Part shown: one piece after another, positions 15,610 to 22,885 of the stretch
How the letters are laid out: every line of letters starts with the position of its first letter
Position numbering within the stretch: position 1 is the stretch's first letter
NCBI RefSeq assembly: GCF_003007785.1
Contig: NZ_PXOH01000038.1
Coordinates: 1 to 40,332 of the forward strand
Source: Aphanothece hegewaldii CCALA 016
Lineage (GTDB): Bacteria > Cyanobacteriota > Cyanobacteriia > Cyanobacteriales > Microcystaceae
DNA: 40,332 nt
Direction: 5' to 3'
Notes under the pieces: model-generated
Told to the model about the DNA's origin: nothing
What the model saw: the letters and a program-made list of their open reading frames with translations, nothing else
Database searches by the model: none
Program-made: the position numbers and the translations under genes

Positions 15610-15960
15610 ATGGAAACTTGGCAATGTGTGAAACAATGTGGGGCTTGTTGTCATCTTGATCCAAGCGATCGCCCTGACTTAGAAGATTATCTGACTCCCG
15701 ACGAACTACAACAATATTTAGCGATGGTGGGTGAGGATGGCTGGTGTATTAATTTTACAAAAGAAACTCGTCAATGTCAGATTTATGACTCACGCCCTCG
15801 TTTTTGTCGTGTCAAACCCGATACATTCGAGCAGATGTACCAAGTTAGCCCCAGTGATTTTAATGAGTTTGCTATTGACTGTTGTCGGCAGCAAATAGAA
15901 GGCGTTTATGGGGAAAAAAGCCCAGAAATGGAACGCTACAACCAAGCAATTCAATCTTAA
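15610..15960 (+). CDS. YkgJ family cysteine-cluster protein
   Basis: The 116-residue protein has the CxxCxxCC-like start CVKQCGACCHLD and further cysteines in DGWCINF, RQCQIYDSRPRFCRV and AIDCCRQQ. This spacing is that of the YkgJ (UPF0153) family, thought to bind zinc or an iron-sulfur cluster. The precise job is unknown. It is soluble and starts at ATG 15610, and is followed 55 bases later by the split UPF0016 genes on the same strand. Family call is firm; function is open. Confidence 0.88.
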   Translation: METWQCVKQCGACCHLDPSDRPDLEDYLTPDELQQYLAMVGEDGWCINFTKETRQCQIYDSRPRFCRVKPDTFEQMYQVSPSDFNEFAIDCCRQQIEGVYGEKSPEMERYNQAIQS

Positions 15961-16015
15961 TGTCGTAAAATAAATGGCGTTAGGAAAAAAGTATAAAAAT
16001 TAATTGACGCAAAAC

Positions 16016-16354
16016 ATGACTCAAACTCAAGAAACGAACTCAAGCACCATTACGCCAGTTAATCAAACTTCTAACAATTTTTGGGCGATTTTTAGTTCGA
16101 CTTTTCTAACGATCTTTTTCGCGGAAATGGGAGATAAAACTCAGTTAGCAACTCTGTTAATGAGCGCTCAATCAAAATCTCCTTGGGTTGTGTTTGCGGG
16201 ATCAGCGCTGGCATTAATTTCAACGAGTTTGTTAGGTGTTTTGATTGGTTATTGGATTCGCGGGCGTTTATCCCCTAAAACACTCGATTTAGGCGTTGCT
16301 CTTTTGCTTTTATTCATTACCGCTTTATTAGTCGGTGATATTATTTATTCCTAA
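16016..16354 (+). CDS. UPF0016/GDT1 cation exporter, first half-size subunit
   Basis: The 112-residue protein (ATG 16016; a TTG at 16004 is less likely) has three hydrophobic segments and one copy of the family motif, EMGDKTQLATLLMSAQ, near residues 37-52. UPF0016/TMEM165/GDT1 proteins normally carry two such ExGDK(T/S) motifs in one chain, which form the ion site for manganese or calcium exchange against protons. Here the two halves are separate genes 11 bases apart, so a heterodimer is expected in the thylakoid or plasma membrane. Two-gene heteromeric manganese exporters of this kind are described in cyanobacteria. A polar N-terminal extension of about 25 residues precedes the first helix. 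Confidence 0.9.
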   Translation: MTQTQETNSSTITPVNQTSNNFWAIFSSTFLTIFFAEMGDKTQLATLLMSAQSKSPWVVFAGSALALISTSLLGVLIGYWIRGRLSPKTLDLGVALLLLFITALLVGDIIYS

Positions 16355-16365
16355 TTTTTTTACCT

Positions 16366-16656
16366 ATGGATTGGCAATTATTTAGTTTGACTTTTATGAC
16401 GGTTTTTTTGGCTGAATTAGGTGATAAAAGTCAATTAGCCGCGATCGCATTAGGAGGAAGTTCTAAATCTCCTCGTGCTGTTTTTTTGGGTTCAATTACC
16501 GCATTAATTTTAGCCAGTTTTCTCGGAGTCATTGCCGGCGGTGGCGTGGCTCAATTTTTACCCACTAAATTATTAAAAGCCTTTGCTGCTTTTGGTTTTG
16601 CTTTGTTAGCACTCAAAATTTTGTGGTCAAGTTTTTCTGAGCAAGCCGATACTTAA
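16366..16656 (+). CDS. UPF0016/GDT1 cation exporter, second half-size subunit
   Basis: This 96-residue protein has the second family motif, ELGDKSQLAAIALGGSSKSP, near residues 16-35, and three hydrophobic segments. The two subunits are similar in layout (motif after the first helix, then SKSPWVVFAGS or SKSPRAVFLGS), as expected for the inverted repeat halves of the family. It starts 11 bases after its partner and is certainly co-transcribed. With the upstream subunit it probably exports manganese from the cytoplasm, which supports photosystem II assembly. Confidence 0.9.
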   Translation: MDWQLFSLTFMTVFLAELGDKSQLAAIALGGSSKSPRAVFLGSITALILASFLGVIAGGGVAQFLPTKLLKAFAAFGFALLALKILWSSFSEQADT

Positions 16657-16798
16657 TCGAGTATAAATACTTACTAAGTTTATGAGAGCAAATTAATGTG
16701 ATAGCTGCTACACATTTTTTCACCAATATTGCTTAATATTTGTTATTGTGGATTGTAACAAACTGAAATATTTATTCAGCGATTAGCTAGGTTTTAAC

Positions 16799-17488
16799 AT
16801 GGTTTTATCTATTGTAAAGCCATCCGCTTTTGATGTTCAAGTTCTTAAAGAAGTTTGGGCAAATCTAAAAAAAGATAGTTGTCCTTATCATTACAACTTC
16901 CATATGCACACAAATTGTTCCGATGGTCAGCTATCCCCTGTTACCGTTATGGAACAAGCAGCACAAATTGGACTCAAGGGGCTGGCAATAACCGATCATC
17001 ATTCGGTTAAAGGTTATCAAATTGCTCAAGCTTGGTTAGACGAAAAACGCTCATATAAGCCAGAACAAACTTTACCTCATCTTTGGACTGGTGTCGAAGT
17101 TACGTCAGATTTACTGGGTACAGAGGTTCATCTATTGGGTTATGGTTTTTTACCCGAACATCCCGCGATGTCTCCCTATCTGCAAGGCGATCGCCCTTCT
17201 TCTAGTGACGCATTAGCCGTAAATGTGATTCGAGCTTTCCATCAAGCAGGTGGTTTGGCGGTTTTAGCTCATCCCTCTCGCTATCAACGAGCAGCCGAAA
17301 AGTTAATCCCAGATGCCGCAAAATTGGGCATTGATGGGGTAGAGGCTTATTATGCTTATGGAAATCCTAAACCTTGGATACCCAGTGTCAAAGAAACGGA
17401 AATAGCTTTAGAAATTAGCCAAATTCATCAGTTATATAACACCTGCGGCACAGATACACACGGAAAAAGTCTGTTACAACGTATTTAG
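16799..17488 (+). CDS. PHP-domain metal-dependent phosphoesterase
   Basis: The 229-residue protein carries the four PHP metal motifs: FHMHTNCSDGQLSP (first His pair), LAITDHHSVKGY, GVEVTSDLLGTEVHLLGYG and VLAHPSRY, with the closing GTDTHGK. Such enzymes hydrolyse phosphate esters or nucleotides with three metals, for example 3',5'-nucleoside bisphosphates or short RNA ends, but I cannot name the substrate. The ATG at 16799 gives the family's usual length. Its 3' end overlaps that of nagA on the other strand by 15 bases. Confidence 0.88.
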   Translation: MVLSIVKPSAFDVQVLKEVWANLKKDSCPYHYNFHMHTNCSDGQLSPVTVMEQAAQIGLKGLAITDHHSVKGYQIAQAWLDEKRSYKPEQTLPHLWTGVEVTSDLLGTEVHLLGYGFLPEHPAMSPYLQGDRPSSSDALAVNVIRAFHQAGGLAVLAHPSRYQRAAEKLIPDAAKLGIDGVEAYYAYGNPKPWIPSVKETEIALEISQIHQLYNTCGTDTHGKSLLQRI

Positions 17489-18628
17489 GTTGATTCGTTC
17501 CCAATTTAATTGTTTACTTGCTTCGTTCTTGTGCCATCGTAACAAATTGGCCGTCTGTCCGATTTCAATTCCTTTTAAGTTGATCGCTTTTCTCGGAGAT
17601 TCGGTAGCCATTGCGATCGCTACTCCTAAATCACAGATCCCCCATTTGACTAAATTTTCTACACCTTTGAATAAGGGTAAAGTAGTTCCGGCTAGAGTTC
17701 CATTGATTAATCTAGCTGTACCCTCTTTTACTTCTATTTGACGACTATCCCAAGGATAAAACCCATCTTCTAAACCCATTGGGGCTAAAGCATCACTCAC
17801 TAAGAAAATTCCTTTTTCATAATGACTCGCCCGCAAAAGAAGATCGATCATCGTTGGCGCAACATGACGACCATCGGCAATCAATCCACAGTATACTTTT
17901 TCATTGACGATCGCCTCGGCTAGTAAACCAGGTTTGCGATGGTGTAGCGGTGGCATGGCATTAAAGGCATGAGTCACCATTGATGCCCCTTTTTCAAAGG
18001 CTTTTCTTGCTTGTTCGGCACTGGCATCAGAATGACCTAAACTAATGGTAATTGAGTGGGAATCAAGATACTGAATAACTTCTCCTTCTAGGTCTAATTC
18101 AGGTGCTAAAGTGACAATTTTGACGAGATGTGTATATTTTTCTAGAATGTCTTCTACGGCTTCTAAACTGGGGCGGAGTAAATATTCTGCGGCGTGTGCG
18201 CCCCGCTTTTCTACGTTTAAAAATGGCCCCTCTAAATGAACTCCTAATATTTGGGCTTTCTGTGTTGATGTTTGCGGATGTTTTTTAATATATTCATCGA
18301 TTATTTTTAGCGATCGCTGTATATTTTCAACTGATGTTGTTACCAATGTCGGTAAAAATCCATCTATTCCTTGCGTCCATAAGAATTTACAAATATCTTC
18401 TAAGACAAAGTTATCCGCTTCTGTGAGTTCGGGAAACGCTTTCCCTAATGCTCCATTGATCTGTAAATCGACTCCCCCTAAAGAAATCCAGTCCCCTTCA
18501 ACATCGATGATTTCCCCAATATGCTCAAAAGATGTTTCTTTAATTTTTTCGATGATTCCATGTGGATTTATATAAATTTGTTTGAGGTTTTTAAAACCAG
18601 GAATTCGAGCGTTTATTAGTGTTATCAT
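17474..18628 (-). CDS. nagA: N-acetylglucosamine-6-phosphate deacetylase NagA
   Basis: The 384-residue amidohydrolase has the conserved GVHLEGPFLNVEKRGAH motif, with its metal-binding Glu and substrate-binding segment, then SLGHSDASAEQA with a metal His, THAFNAMPPLHHR, GLIADGRHV, and the catalytic Asp in LVSDALAPMG. NagA removes acetate from GlcNAc-6-phosphate during amino-sugar and cell-wall recycling in the cytoplasm. No nagB or transporter is near. Upstream, between this gene and the divergent purE, lies a long AT-rich region with a 16-base inverted repeat. Confidence 0.95.
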   Translation of the reverse strand: MITLINARIPGFKNLKQIYINPHGIIEKIKETSFEHIGEIIDVEGDWISLGGVDLQINGALGKAFPELTEADNFVLEDICKFLWTQGIDGFLPTLVTTSVENIQRSLKIIDEYIKKHPQTSTQKAQILGVHLEGPFLNVEKRGAHAAEYLLRPSLEAVEDILEKYTHLVKIVTLAPELDLEGEVIQYLDSHSITISLGHSDASAEQARKAFEKGASMVTHAFNAMPPLHHRKPGLLAEAIVNEKVYCGLIADGRHVAPTMIDLLLRASHYEKGIFLVSDALAPMGLEDGFYPWDSRQIEVKEGTARLINGTLAGTTLPLFKGVENLVKWGICDLGVAIAMATESPRKAINLKGIEIGQTANLLRWHKNEASKQLNWERINLNTL

Positions 18629-18739
18629 AAATACAACAGTAGCCGTAATTTAATTCATGATTTTTTTATTTTAATGCAGAAACGCGACGCACTTTTTTTC
18701 GATAAGGGCTTGACAAAACCTGTTTTTTTTGCAAAAATA

Positions 18740-18797
18740 TTTTCATAATGGAAATATTAATACTTATAAATATAGGCAAAGATTTCCATTATGAAAA
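18740..18797. promoter_or_regulatory. Perfect 16-base inverted repeat between nagA and purE
   Basis: TTTTCATAATGGAAAT (18740-18755) and ATTTCCATTATGAAAA (18782-18797) are exact reverse complements separated by 26 bases. After a 2-base interruption, A and T tracts extend the pairing by five more bases. The element sits in the 250-base AT-rich divergent region between nagA and purE. It could be an operator for a dimeric regulator, an RNA hairpin, or a terminator-like structure ahead of purE. No gene is seen in the rest of this gap. Confidence 0.6.
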
Positions 18798-18878
18798 ATT
18801 TTTTCTTATAAAATAAGAATACCACGAAAAACCCTAATATACTAATAAATTTTTTTTTCTTAATAAAAAAATAACAAA

Positions 18879-19400
18879 ATGAAGCAAGAGCCAAAAATTG
18901 GAATAATTATGGGTAGTGATTCAGATTTACCCACAATGAAAGAAGCGATCGCCGTTTGCGAGGAATTTGGCATAGTATCAGAAGTAGGAATTGTTTCAGC
19001 CCATCGCACCCCAGAAAGAATGTTTGAGTATGCGAGAAACGCTCATAAAAGAGGATTAAAAGTGATTATTGCAGGTGCAGGAGGGGCGGCGCATTTACCT
19101 GGTATGGTGGCATCATTAACCCCATTACCAGTGATTGGAGTACCTGTAACAACCAAACAATTAAGCGGCGTAGATTCGCTTTATTCTATTGTACAAATGC
19201 CGGGGGGAATACCTGTAGCAACAGTAGCGATCGGGAATGCGAAAAATGCAGGATTATTAGCAATACGGATTTTAGCGGCAAATGATCCCCTATTGTTAGA
19301 AAAGGTGATTGAGTATCAACAAAGTTTAAATCAAATGGTTTTAGATAAACAGGATAAATTAGAAGCAATGGGATATAAAACCTATTTAGAACAAATGTAA
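18879..19400 (+). CDS. purE: 5-(carboxyamino)imidazole ribonucleotide mutase PurE
   Basis: The 173-residue class I PurE contains the substrate-binding stretch GIIMGSDSDLPTMKEA, VSAHRTPERMFEYA with the catalytic His, and IIAGAGGAAHLPGMVASLT. It converts N5-CAIR into CAIR in purine synthesis, as an octamer in the cytoplasm. The ATG at 18879 gives a usual length. No purK lies nearby. The gene is convergent with potA, only 22 bases away, with no terminator visible between them. Confidence 0.96.
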   Translation: MKQEPKIGIIMGSDSDLPTMKEAIAVCEEFGIVSEVGIVSAHRTPERMFEYARNAHKRGLKVIIAGAGGAAHLPGMVASLTPLPVIGVPVTTKQLSGVDSLYSIVQMPGGIPVATVAIGNAKNAGLLAIRILAANDPLLLEKVIEYQQSLNQMVLDKQDKLEAMGYKTYLEQM

Positions 19401-19422
19401 AAGGTTAGTTAGGTAATGTGTA

Positions 19423-20514
19423 TTAATCTTGGATGATGCGGATACTTTCAGGAATAATTTTTACTTTAACCGATTGTTTGGGTTTGTAATTATTCTCATT
19501 GTGATTAGATAAATTCTGTTGACGTATTGTAATCAAATTTTGTTCACTTAGACGCACTAAATATCGCGTATCTGTTCCCAAATAAACCGCTTCTTCTATT
19601 ACTCCAGAATAGCCCTGTATATCGGACGTAGCGAGGTATAAAACCGCTTTTTCGGGACGAATGACAAGAGTAACAAACTCACCAACAGGTAAAGGATTTT
19701 TGCTAATAATATTAAATAGTAACATTTCATCGACTAAAACAATGCCTCGATCGCCTATTTGTTCAATAACTCGCCCCATTAATAAGTTACTTTCTCCAAT
19801 AAAATCAGCAACAAAACGACTTTGCGGTTCTTCATATATTTCTCTAGAGGTTCCCACTTGTAAGAGTTTTCCTTGATACATTACCCCAATGCGATCGGAC
19901 ATGGTAAGAGCTTCTTCTTGATCGTGGGTAACATAGATAAAAGTAATGCCCAATTTTTGCTGCATATGCTTTAATTCTAGCTGCATTTCTTTGCGTAGTT
20001 TTAGGTCTAATGCTCCTAGAGGTTCATCTAATAGTAAAACTTTAGGTTTTTTCACTAAAGCACGTGCGAGGGCGACACGCTGCTGTTGTCCCCCAGAAAG
20101 TTGACGAGGATAGCGATTTTCTAAACCCTCTAGTTGTACCATCAAAAGAGCATTACTGACCCGTGTCCGAATTTCCGAACGAGAAATCTTTTCCATTTCC
20201 AAACCAAAAGCAATATTATCAGCAACGTTAAGATGAGGAAATAAAGCGTAACTTTGAAAAACGGTATTAACAGGGCGATGAAAAGGGGGACGTTGTTTCA
20301 TCGGTTCACCTTGAATATAAACCTCACCAGATGTTGGTAATTCAAACCCTGCAATCATTCTTAATGTTGTTGTTTTGCCGCAACCAGAGGGACCCAAAAG
20401 CGAAAAAAACTCGCCTTCAGTTATACTAAGATTGAGGTTTTTTACAGCGACAAAATCCTTATTTTGAGAACTTTTAAAAGATTTAGAAATATTAACGAGT
20501 TCAACAGCATACAT
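19423..20514 (-). CDS. potA: Polyamine-type ABC transporter ATP-binding protein (PotA-like)
   Basis: The 363-residue protein has a complete ABC domain: Walker A GPSGCGKTT, Q-loop VFQSYALFPHL, signature LSGGQQQRVALARAL, Walker B VLLLDEPLGALD and switch His in YVTHDQEEALTMSDR. A C-terminal TOBE-like regulatory domain follows (about residues 240-363). This layout fits spermidine/putrescine importers. It is 18 bases after the substrate-binding protein gene on the same strand. The permease genes potB and potC that normally accompany it are absent here, so the complete transporter must be assembled with permeases encoded elsewhere. Confidence 0.9.
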   Translation of the reverse strand: MYAVELVNISKSFKSSQNKDFVAVKNLNLSITEGEFFSLLGPSGCGKTTTLRMIAGFELPTSGEVYIQGEPMKQRPPFHRPVNTVFQSYALFPHLNVADNIAFGLEMEKISRSEIRTRVSNALLMVQLEGLENRYPRQLSGGQQQRVALARALVKKPKVLLLDEPLGALDLKLRKEMQLELKHMQQKLGITFIYVTHDQEEALTMSDRIGVMYQGKLLQVGTSREIYEEPQSRFVADFIGESNLLMGRVIEQIGDRGIVLVDEMLLFNIISKNPLPVGEFVTLVIRPEKAVLYLATSDIQGYSGVIEEAVYLGTDTRYLVRLSEQNLITIRQQNLSNHNENNYKPKQSVKVKIIPESIRIIQD

Positions 20515-20532
20515 TTCTTTATTGTCCTAATC

Positions 20533-21624
20533 TTATTTCCCTACACCCAGTTTTGCTTCTGTCCACGCTTCATCATAAAGACGTGTTGCTTCACCGACAT
20601 CATTAATAAAGATTAATTTTTTGTAGACTTCTGGCGGGGGATAAATCGCAGGGTTATTGAGTTCGCTTTTGTTAATTAATCCTTTTTCAATTGAAACTTT
20701 ATTCGGTGTCCCATATTTAATATAGTTGGAGGTTTTTGCACTAATTTCTGGAGCTAACAAAAAGTTGATAAATTGTTCGGCTAAGTCGGGATGAGGCGCA
20801 CCTTTAGGAATAGCAAAGTTATCTACCCAGATAATTGTACCTTCTTTTGGGATCACATAACGTAAATCGGGGTTTTCTTCCATGACTTGAAAAATATCAC
20901 CGCTCCATTCTACAGCAATATCAACTTGTCCTTGATCGAGTAAAACTTGTCCTGTATCTGGTGCGAAAGCGGCAATATTATCTTTATTTTTAATAATAAA
21001 ATCTTTAGCTTTATTAATTTCTTCGGGATTTGTTGTATTAGGATCGTAGCCTAAATAAATGAGAATTCCACCCATCATCATTCGCATTTCTTCCGTAAAA
21101 GCCACTTTCCCTTTATATTTAGGATTAAAGATCTCTTGCCAACTTTCTAACTCTTTTCCTGTTTTTTTGAGGTTATAACCTAGACCCAACGTTCCCCATT
21201 GATAGGGTAAGCTATATTTGTTGTCTGGATCGAAAGGAGGATTAAGAAATTTTTGATCAATATTTTTTAGATTAGGAATTTTGTCATGATTGAGGGGTTC
21301 TAAAATTCCTTCTTTTCCCATAATCGTCACTAAATAATCAGTGGGAAAAATCAGATCATAACCAGGGTTTCCCGCTTTCATTTTGGCATATAGATCATCA
21401 GGAGACTCAAAGGTGTCATACTGAACTTTAGTTTTATATTTTTGTTCAAATTCAGTAATTACCGCAGGCTCAATATAAGTTGAATAATTGTAAACGCTCA
21501 ACACATTAGCTGAGGTGGTTTGATCTGGTTGTTGAGTTGAGTTAGGGTTGTTTGCCATACAACCAAAGGGAAGAATAACACCAATGAGGAAAATAAACAG
21601 AAGCGATCGCAAACGTTTTTTCAT
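20533..21624 (-). CDS. potD: Polyamine-type ABC transporter substrate-binding protein (PotD-like)
   Basis: The 363-residue protein has a lipoprotein-like signal (MKKRLRSLLFIFLIGVILPF then GC), followed by a Ser/Gln-rich linker and a periplasmic-binding fold of the PotD/PotF type. Examples are LSVYNYSTYIEPAVITEFEQ, YDLIFPTDYLVTIMGKEG, YSLPYQWGTLGLGYN, VDIAVEWSGDIFQVMEENP and IWVDNFAIPKGAPHPDLAEQF. The aromatic and acidic residues expected to bind spermidine or putrescine are present, though the ligand is not proven. The lipobox is imperfect (PFGC). It heads a two-gene unit with potA, and tRNA-His lies just upstream. Confidence 0.9.
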   Translation of the reverse strand: MKKRLRSLLFIFLIGVILPFGCMANNPNSTQQPDQTTSANVLSVYNYSTYIEPAVITEFEQKYKTKVQYDTFESPDDLYAKMKAGNPGYDLIFPTDYLVTIMGKEGILEPLNHDKIPNLKNIDQKFLNPPFDPDNKYSLPYQWGTLGLGYNLKKTGKELESWQEIFNPKYKGKVAFTEEMRMMMGGILIYLGYDPNTTNPEEINKAKDFIIKNKDNIAAFAPDTGQVLLDQGQVDIAVEWSGDIFQVMEENPDLRYVIPKEGTIIWVDNFAIPKGAPHPDLAEQFINFLLAPEISAKTSNYIKYGTPNKVSIEKGLINKSELNNPAIYPPPEVYKKLIFINDVGEATRLYDEAWTEAKLGVGK

Positions 21625-21700
21625 TGTTGCTTTATGTAAAGATAAAAAAATATTTTAGATCAATCTTAGATCTAAAAAAATTTTCTTATCTTAGATTCAG

Positions 21701-21774
21701 GGCGAATGAAGGGACTTGAACCCTCGAATGGTGGTACCACAAACCACTGCCTTAACCACTTGGCTACACTCGCC
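21701..21774 (-). tRNA. tRNA-His (anticodon GUG)
   Basis: On the minus strand an 8-bp acceptor helix can form, GGCGAGTG with CATTCGCC, which includes the extra G at position -1 opposite C73 that is special to histidine tRNAs. The D arm, the anticodon arm GTGGT-TTGTGGT-ACCAC with GTG at the anticodon, and the T arm with GGTTCAAGTCC are all clear. CCA is not encoded. Confidence 0.95.
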
Positions 21775-21801
21775 ATTACTCAAATGATCATAACATAGAG
21801 T

Positions 21802-22224
21802 ATGGGAGTTAATGCAACCAAATTAAATAAAAGTGTGATGAAATTTTCTCACCTACTCAGTACTTGTACAGGAATCACTTTAACAAGTTTTGGGGTAGTG
21901 ATGGTTATGACGAACCCTGGACAAGTTGCTTATGAGCAATATGCAGCAGGACGGTTAACAACGTATCTAAAAGAGGATCTTTGTCTACAAATCAAAGAAA
22001 ATGGGGAATTGAAGGGCGTTTTACGGACTCAGTGCAAAAACTTAGTTGATACAGGACGACCTCAACTAGAACAAGTGATAACATTGGCGACAAAACGCCA
22101 AAACTTTGTCTTGTTTAGTATTTATCAAACAGAATTGGAACTGCCTTCCCCTGTTCCGAGCTATCAATTTGATACGATCGCCATTCTACAAAATTTTTAC
22201 ACCTATCAAGCAATGGAGATGTAA
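21802..22224 (+). CDS. DUF4359-like protein
   Basis: The 140-residue protein has one N-terminal hydrophobic helix (about residues 17-36), then the pattern MTNPGQVAYEQYAAGRLTTY, paired cysteines (DLCLQ and RTQCKNL) and the end NFVLFSIYQTELELP to FYTYQAMEM. I recognise this as the cyanobacterial DUF4359 layout, of unknown function. It is probably anchored in a membrane with the conserved part outside the cytoplasm, where the cysteines could form a disulfide. The ATG at 21802 is used here; ATG 21838 (MKFSHLLS) would also preserve the whole domain. Confidence 0.75.
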   Translation: MGVNATKLNKSVMKFSHLLSTCTGITLTSFGVVMVMTNPGQVAYEQYAAGRLTTYLKEDLCLQIKENGELKGVLRTQCKNLVDTGRPQLEQVITLATKRQNFVLFSIYQTELELPSPVPSYQFDTIAILQNFYTYQAMEM

Positions 22225-22295
22225 AAATCAAGTATCGCTACTTTTTGAAAATAGGATAAACTAAAAATTAAAGTAATCTGATCCTTCTTTCAACC

Positions 22296-22688
22296 ATGAG
22301 TGAGCAAGCCGACAATCTAAACCCAGAAATGCCTCTGTCTCCTCAAGAACTCGAAATGACGAGAACTCCACCTTGGGGCGCAGTAACAGTTTTAGAAGAA
22401 GGCCCCCGTTATCGAATTAATCGAATTGTGATTAAGCCAGGTAATCATATGAGTACCCAAATGCACTATCATCGCAGTGAGCATTGGGTTGTTGTTGCAG
22501 GAACAGCCAGAGTGATTTGTAACGGAGTCGCAACATTACTCAAACAAAAAGAATCAACCTATGTACCGATGAATACCGCCCATCGCATCGAAAACCCCGG
22601 CGTTATTCCTTTAGTGATGATTGAAGTTCAAAATGGAGAATATCTCGGTGATGATGATATTATCCGTTTTCCTGATGAAGAAACATAA
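22296..22688 (+). CDS. Cupin protein, type II phosphomannose isomerase-like
   Basis: The 130-residue single cupin contains WGAVTVLEEGPRYRINRIVI, the metal-binding motif MSTQMHYHRSEHWVVVAGTA with two His and Glu, YVPMNTAHRIENPG with the third His, and the ending IEVQNGEYLGDDDIIRF. This is the C-terminal isomerase part of bifunctional mannose-1-phosphate guanylyltransferase/mannose-6-phosphate isomerases, here as a stand-alone protein. It probably interconverts fructose-6- and mannose-6-phosphate for polysaccharide building blocks. Its TAA stop is at the start of a heptad repeat. Confidence 0.88.
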   Translation: MSEQADNLNPEMPLSPQELEMTRTPPWGAVTVLEEGPRYRINRIVIKPGNHMSTQMHYHRSEHWVVVAGTARVICNGVATLLKQKESTYVPMNTAHRIENPGVIPLVMIEVQNGEYLGDDDIIRFPDEET

Positions 22689-22724
22689 TCAGTCATCAGT
22701 AAACAGTCATCAGTAAACAGTGAG
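22686..22724. repeat. Short tandem heptad repeat (STRR)
   Basis: CAGTCAT and CAGTAAA units alternate twice and are followed by CAGTGAG, with a further fragment TCATCAGTCAT near 22732-22742. The block begins at the cupin stop codon. The same CAGT-cored heptads occur near psb30. Confidence 0.8.
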
Positions 22725-22885
22725 TGAATGGTCATCAGTCATTGATGGTAGCAATTGTGTTAAAATATTAATAACTATTGTAAAATTTGTGATCCAGCAG
22801 AGCAAAAAGCAGCAGATTTTTGTCTAAAAGGCAATAGATTCTATTTAATTTTTTAACATTTAATTCCTCGACGGAGTTTTTCTCT

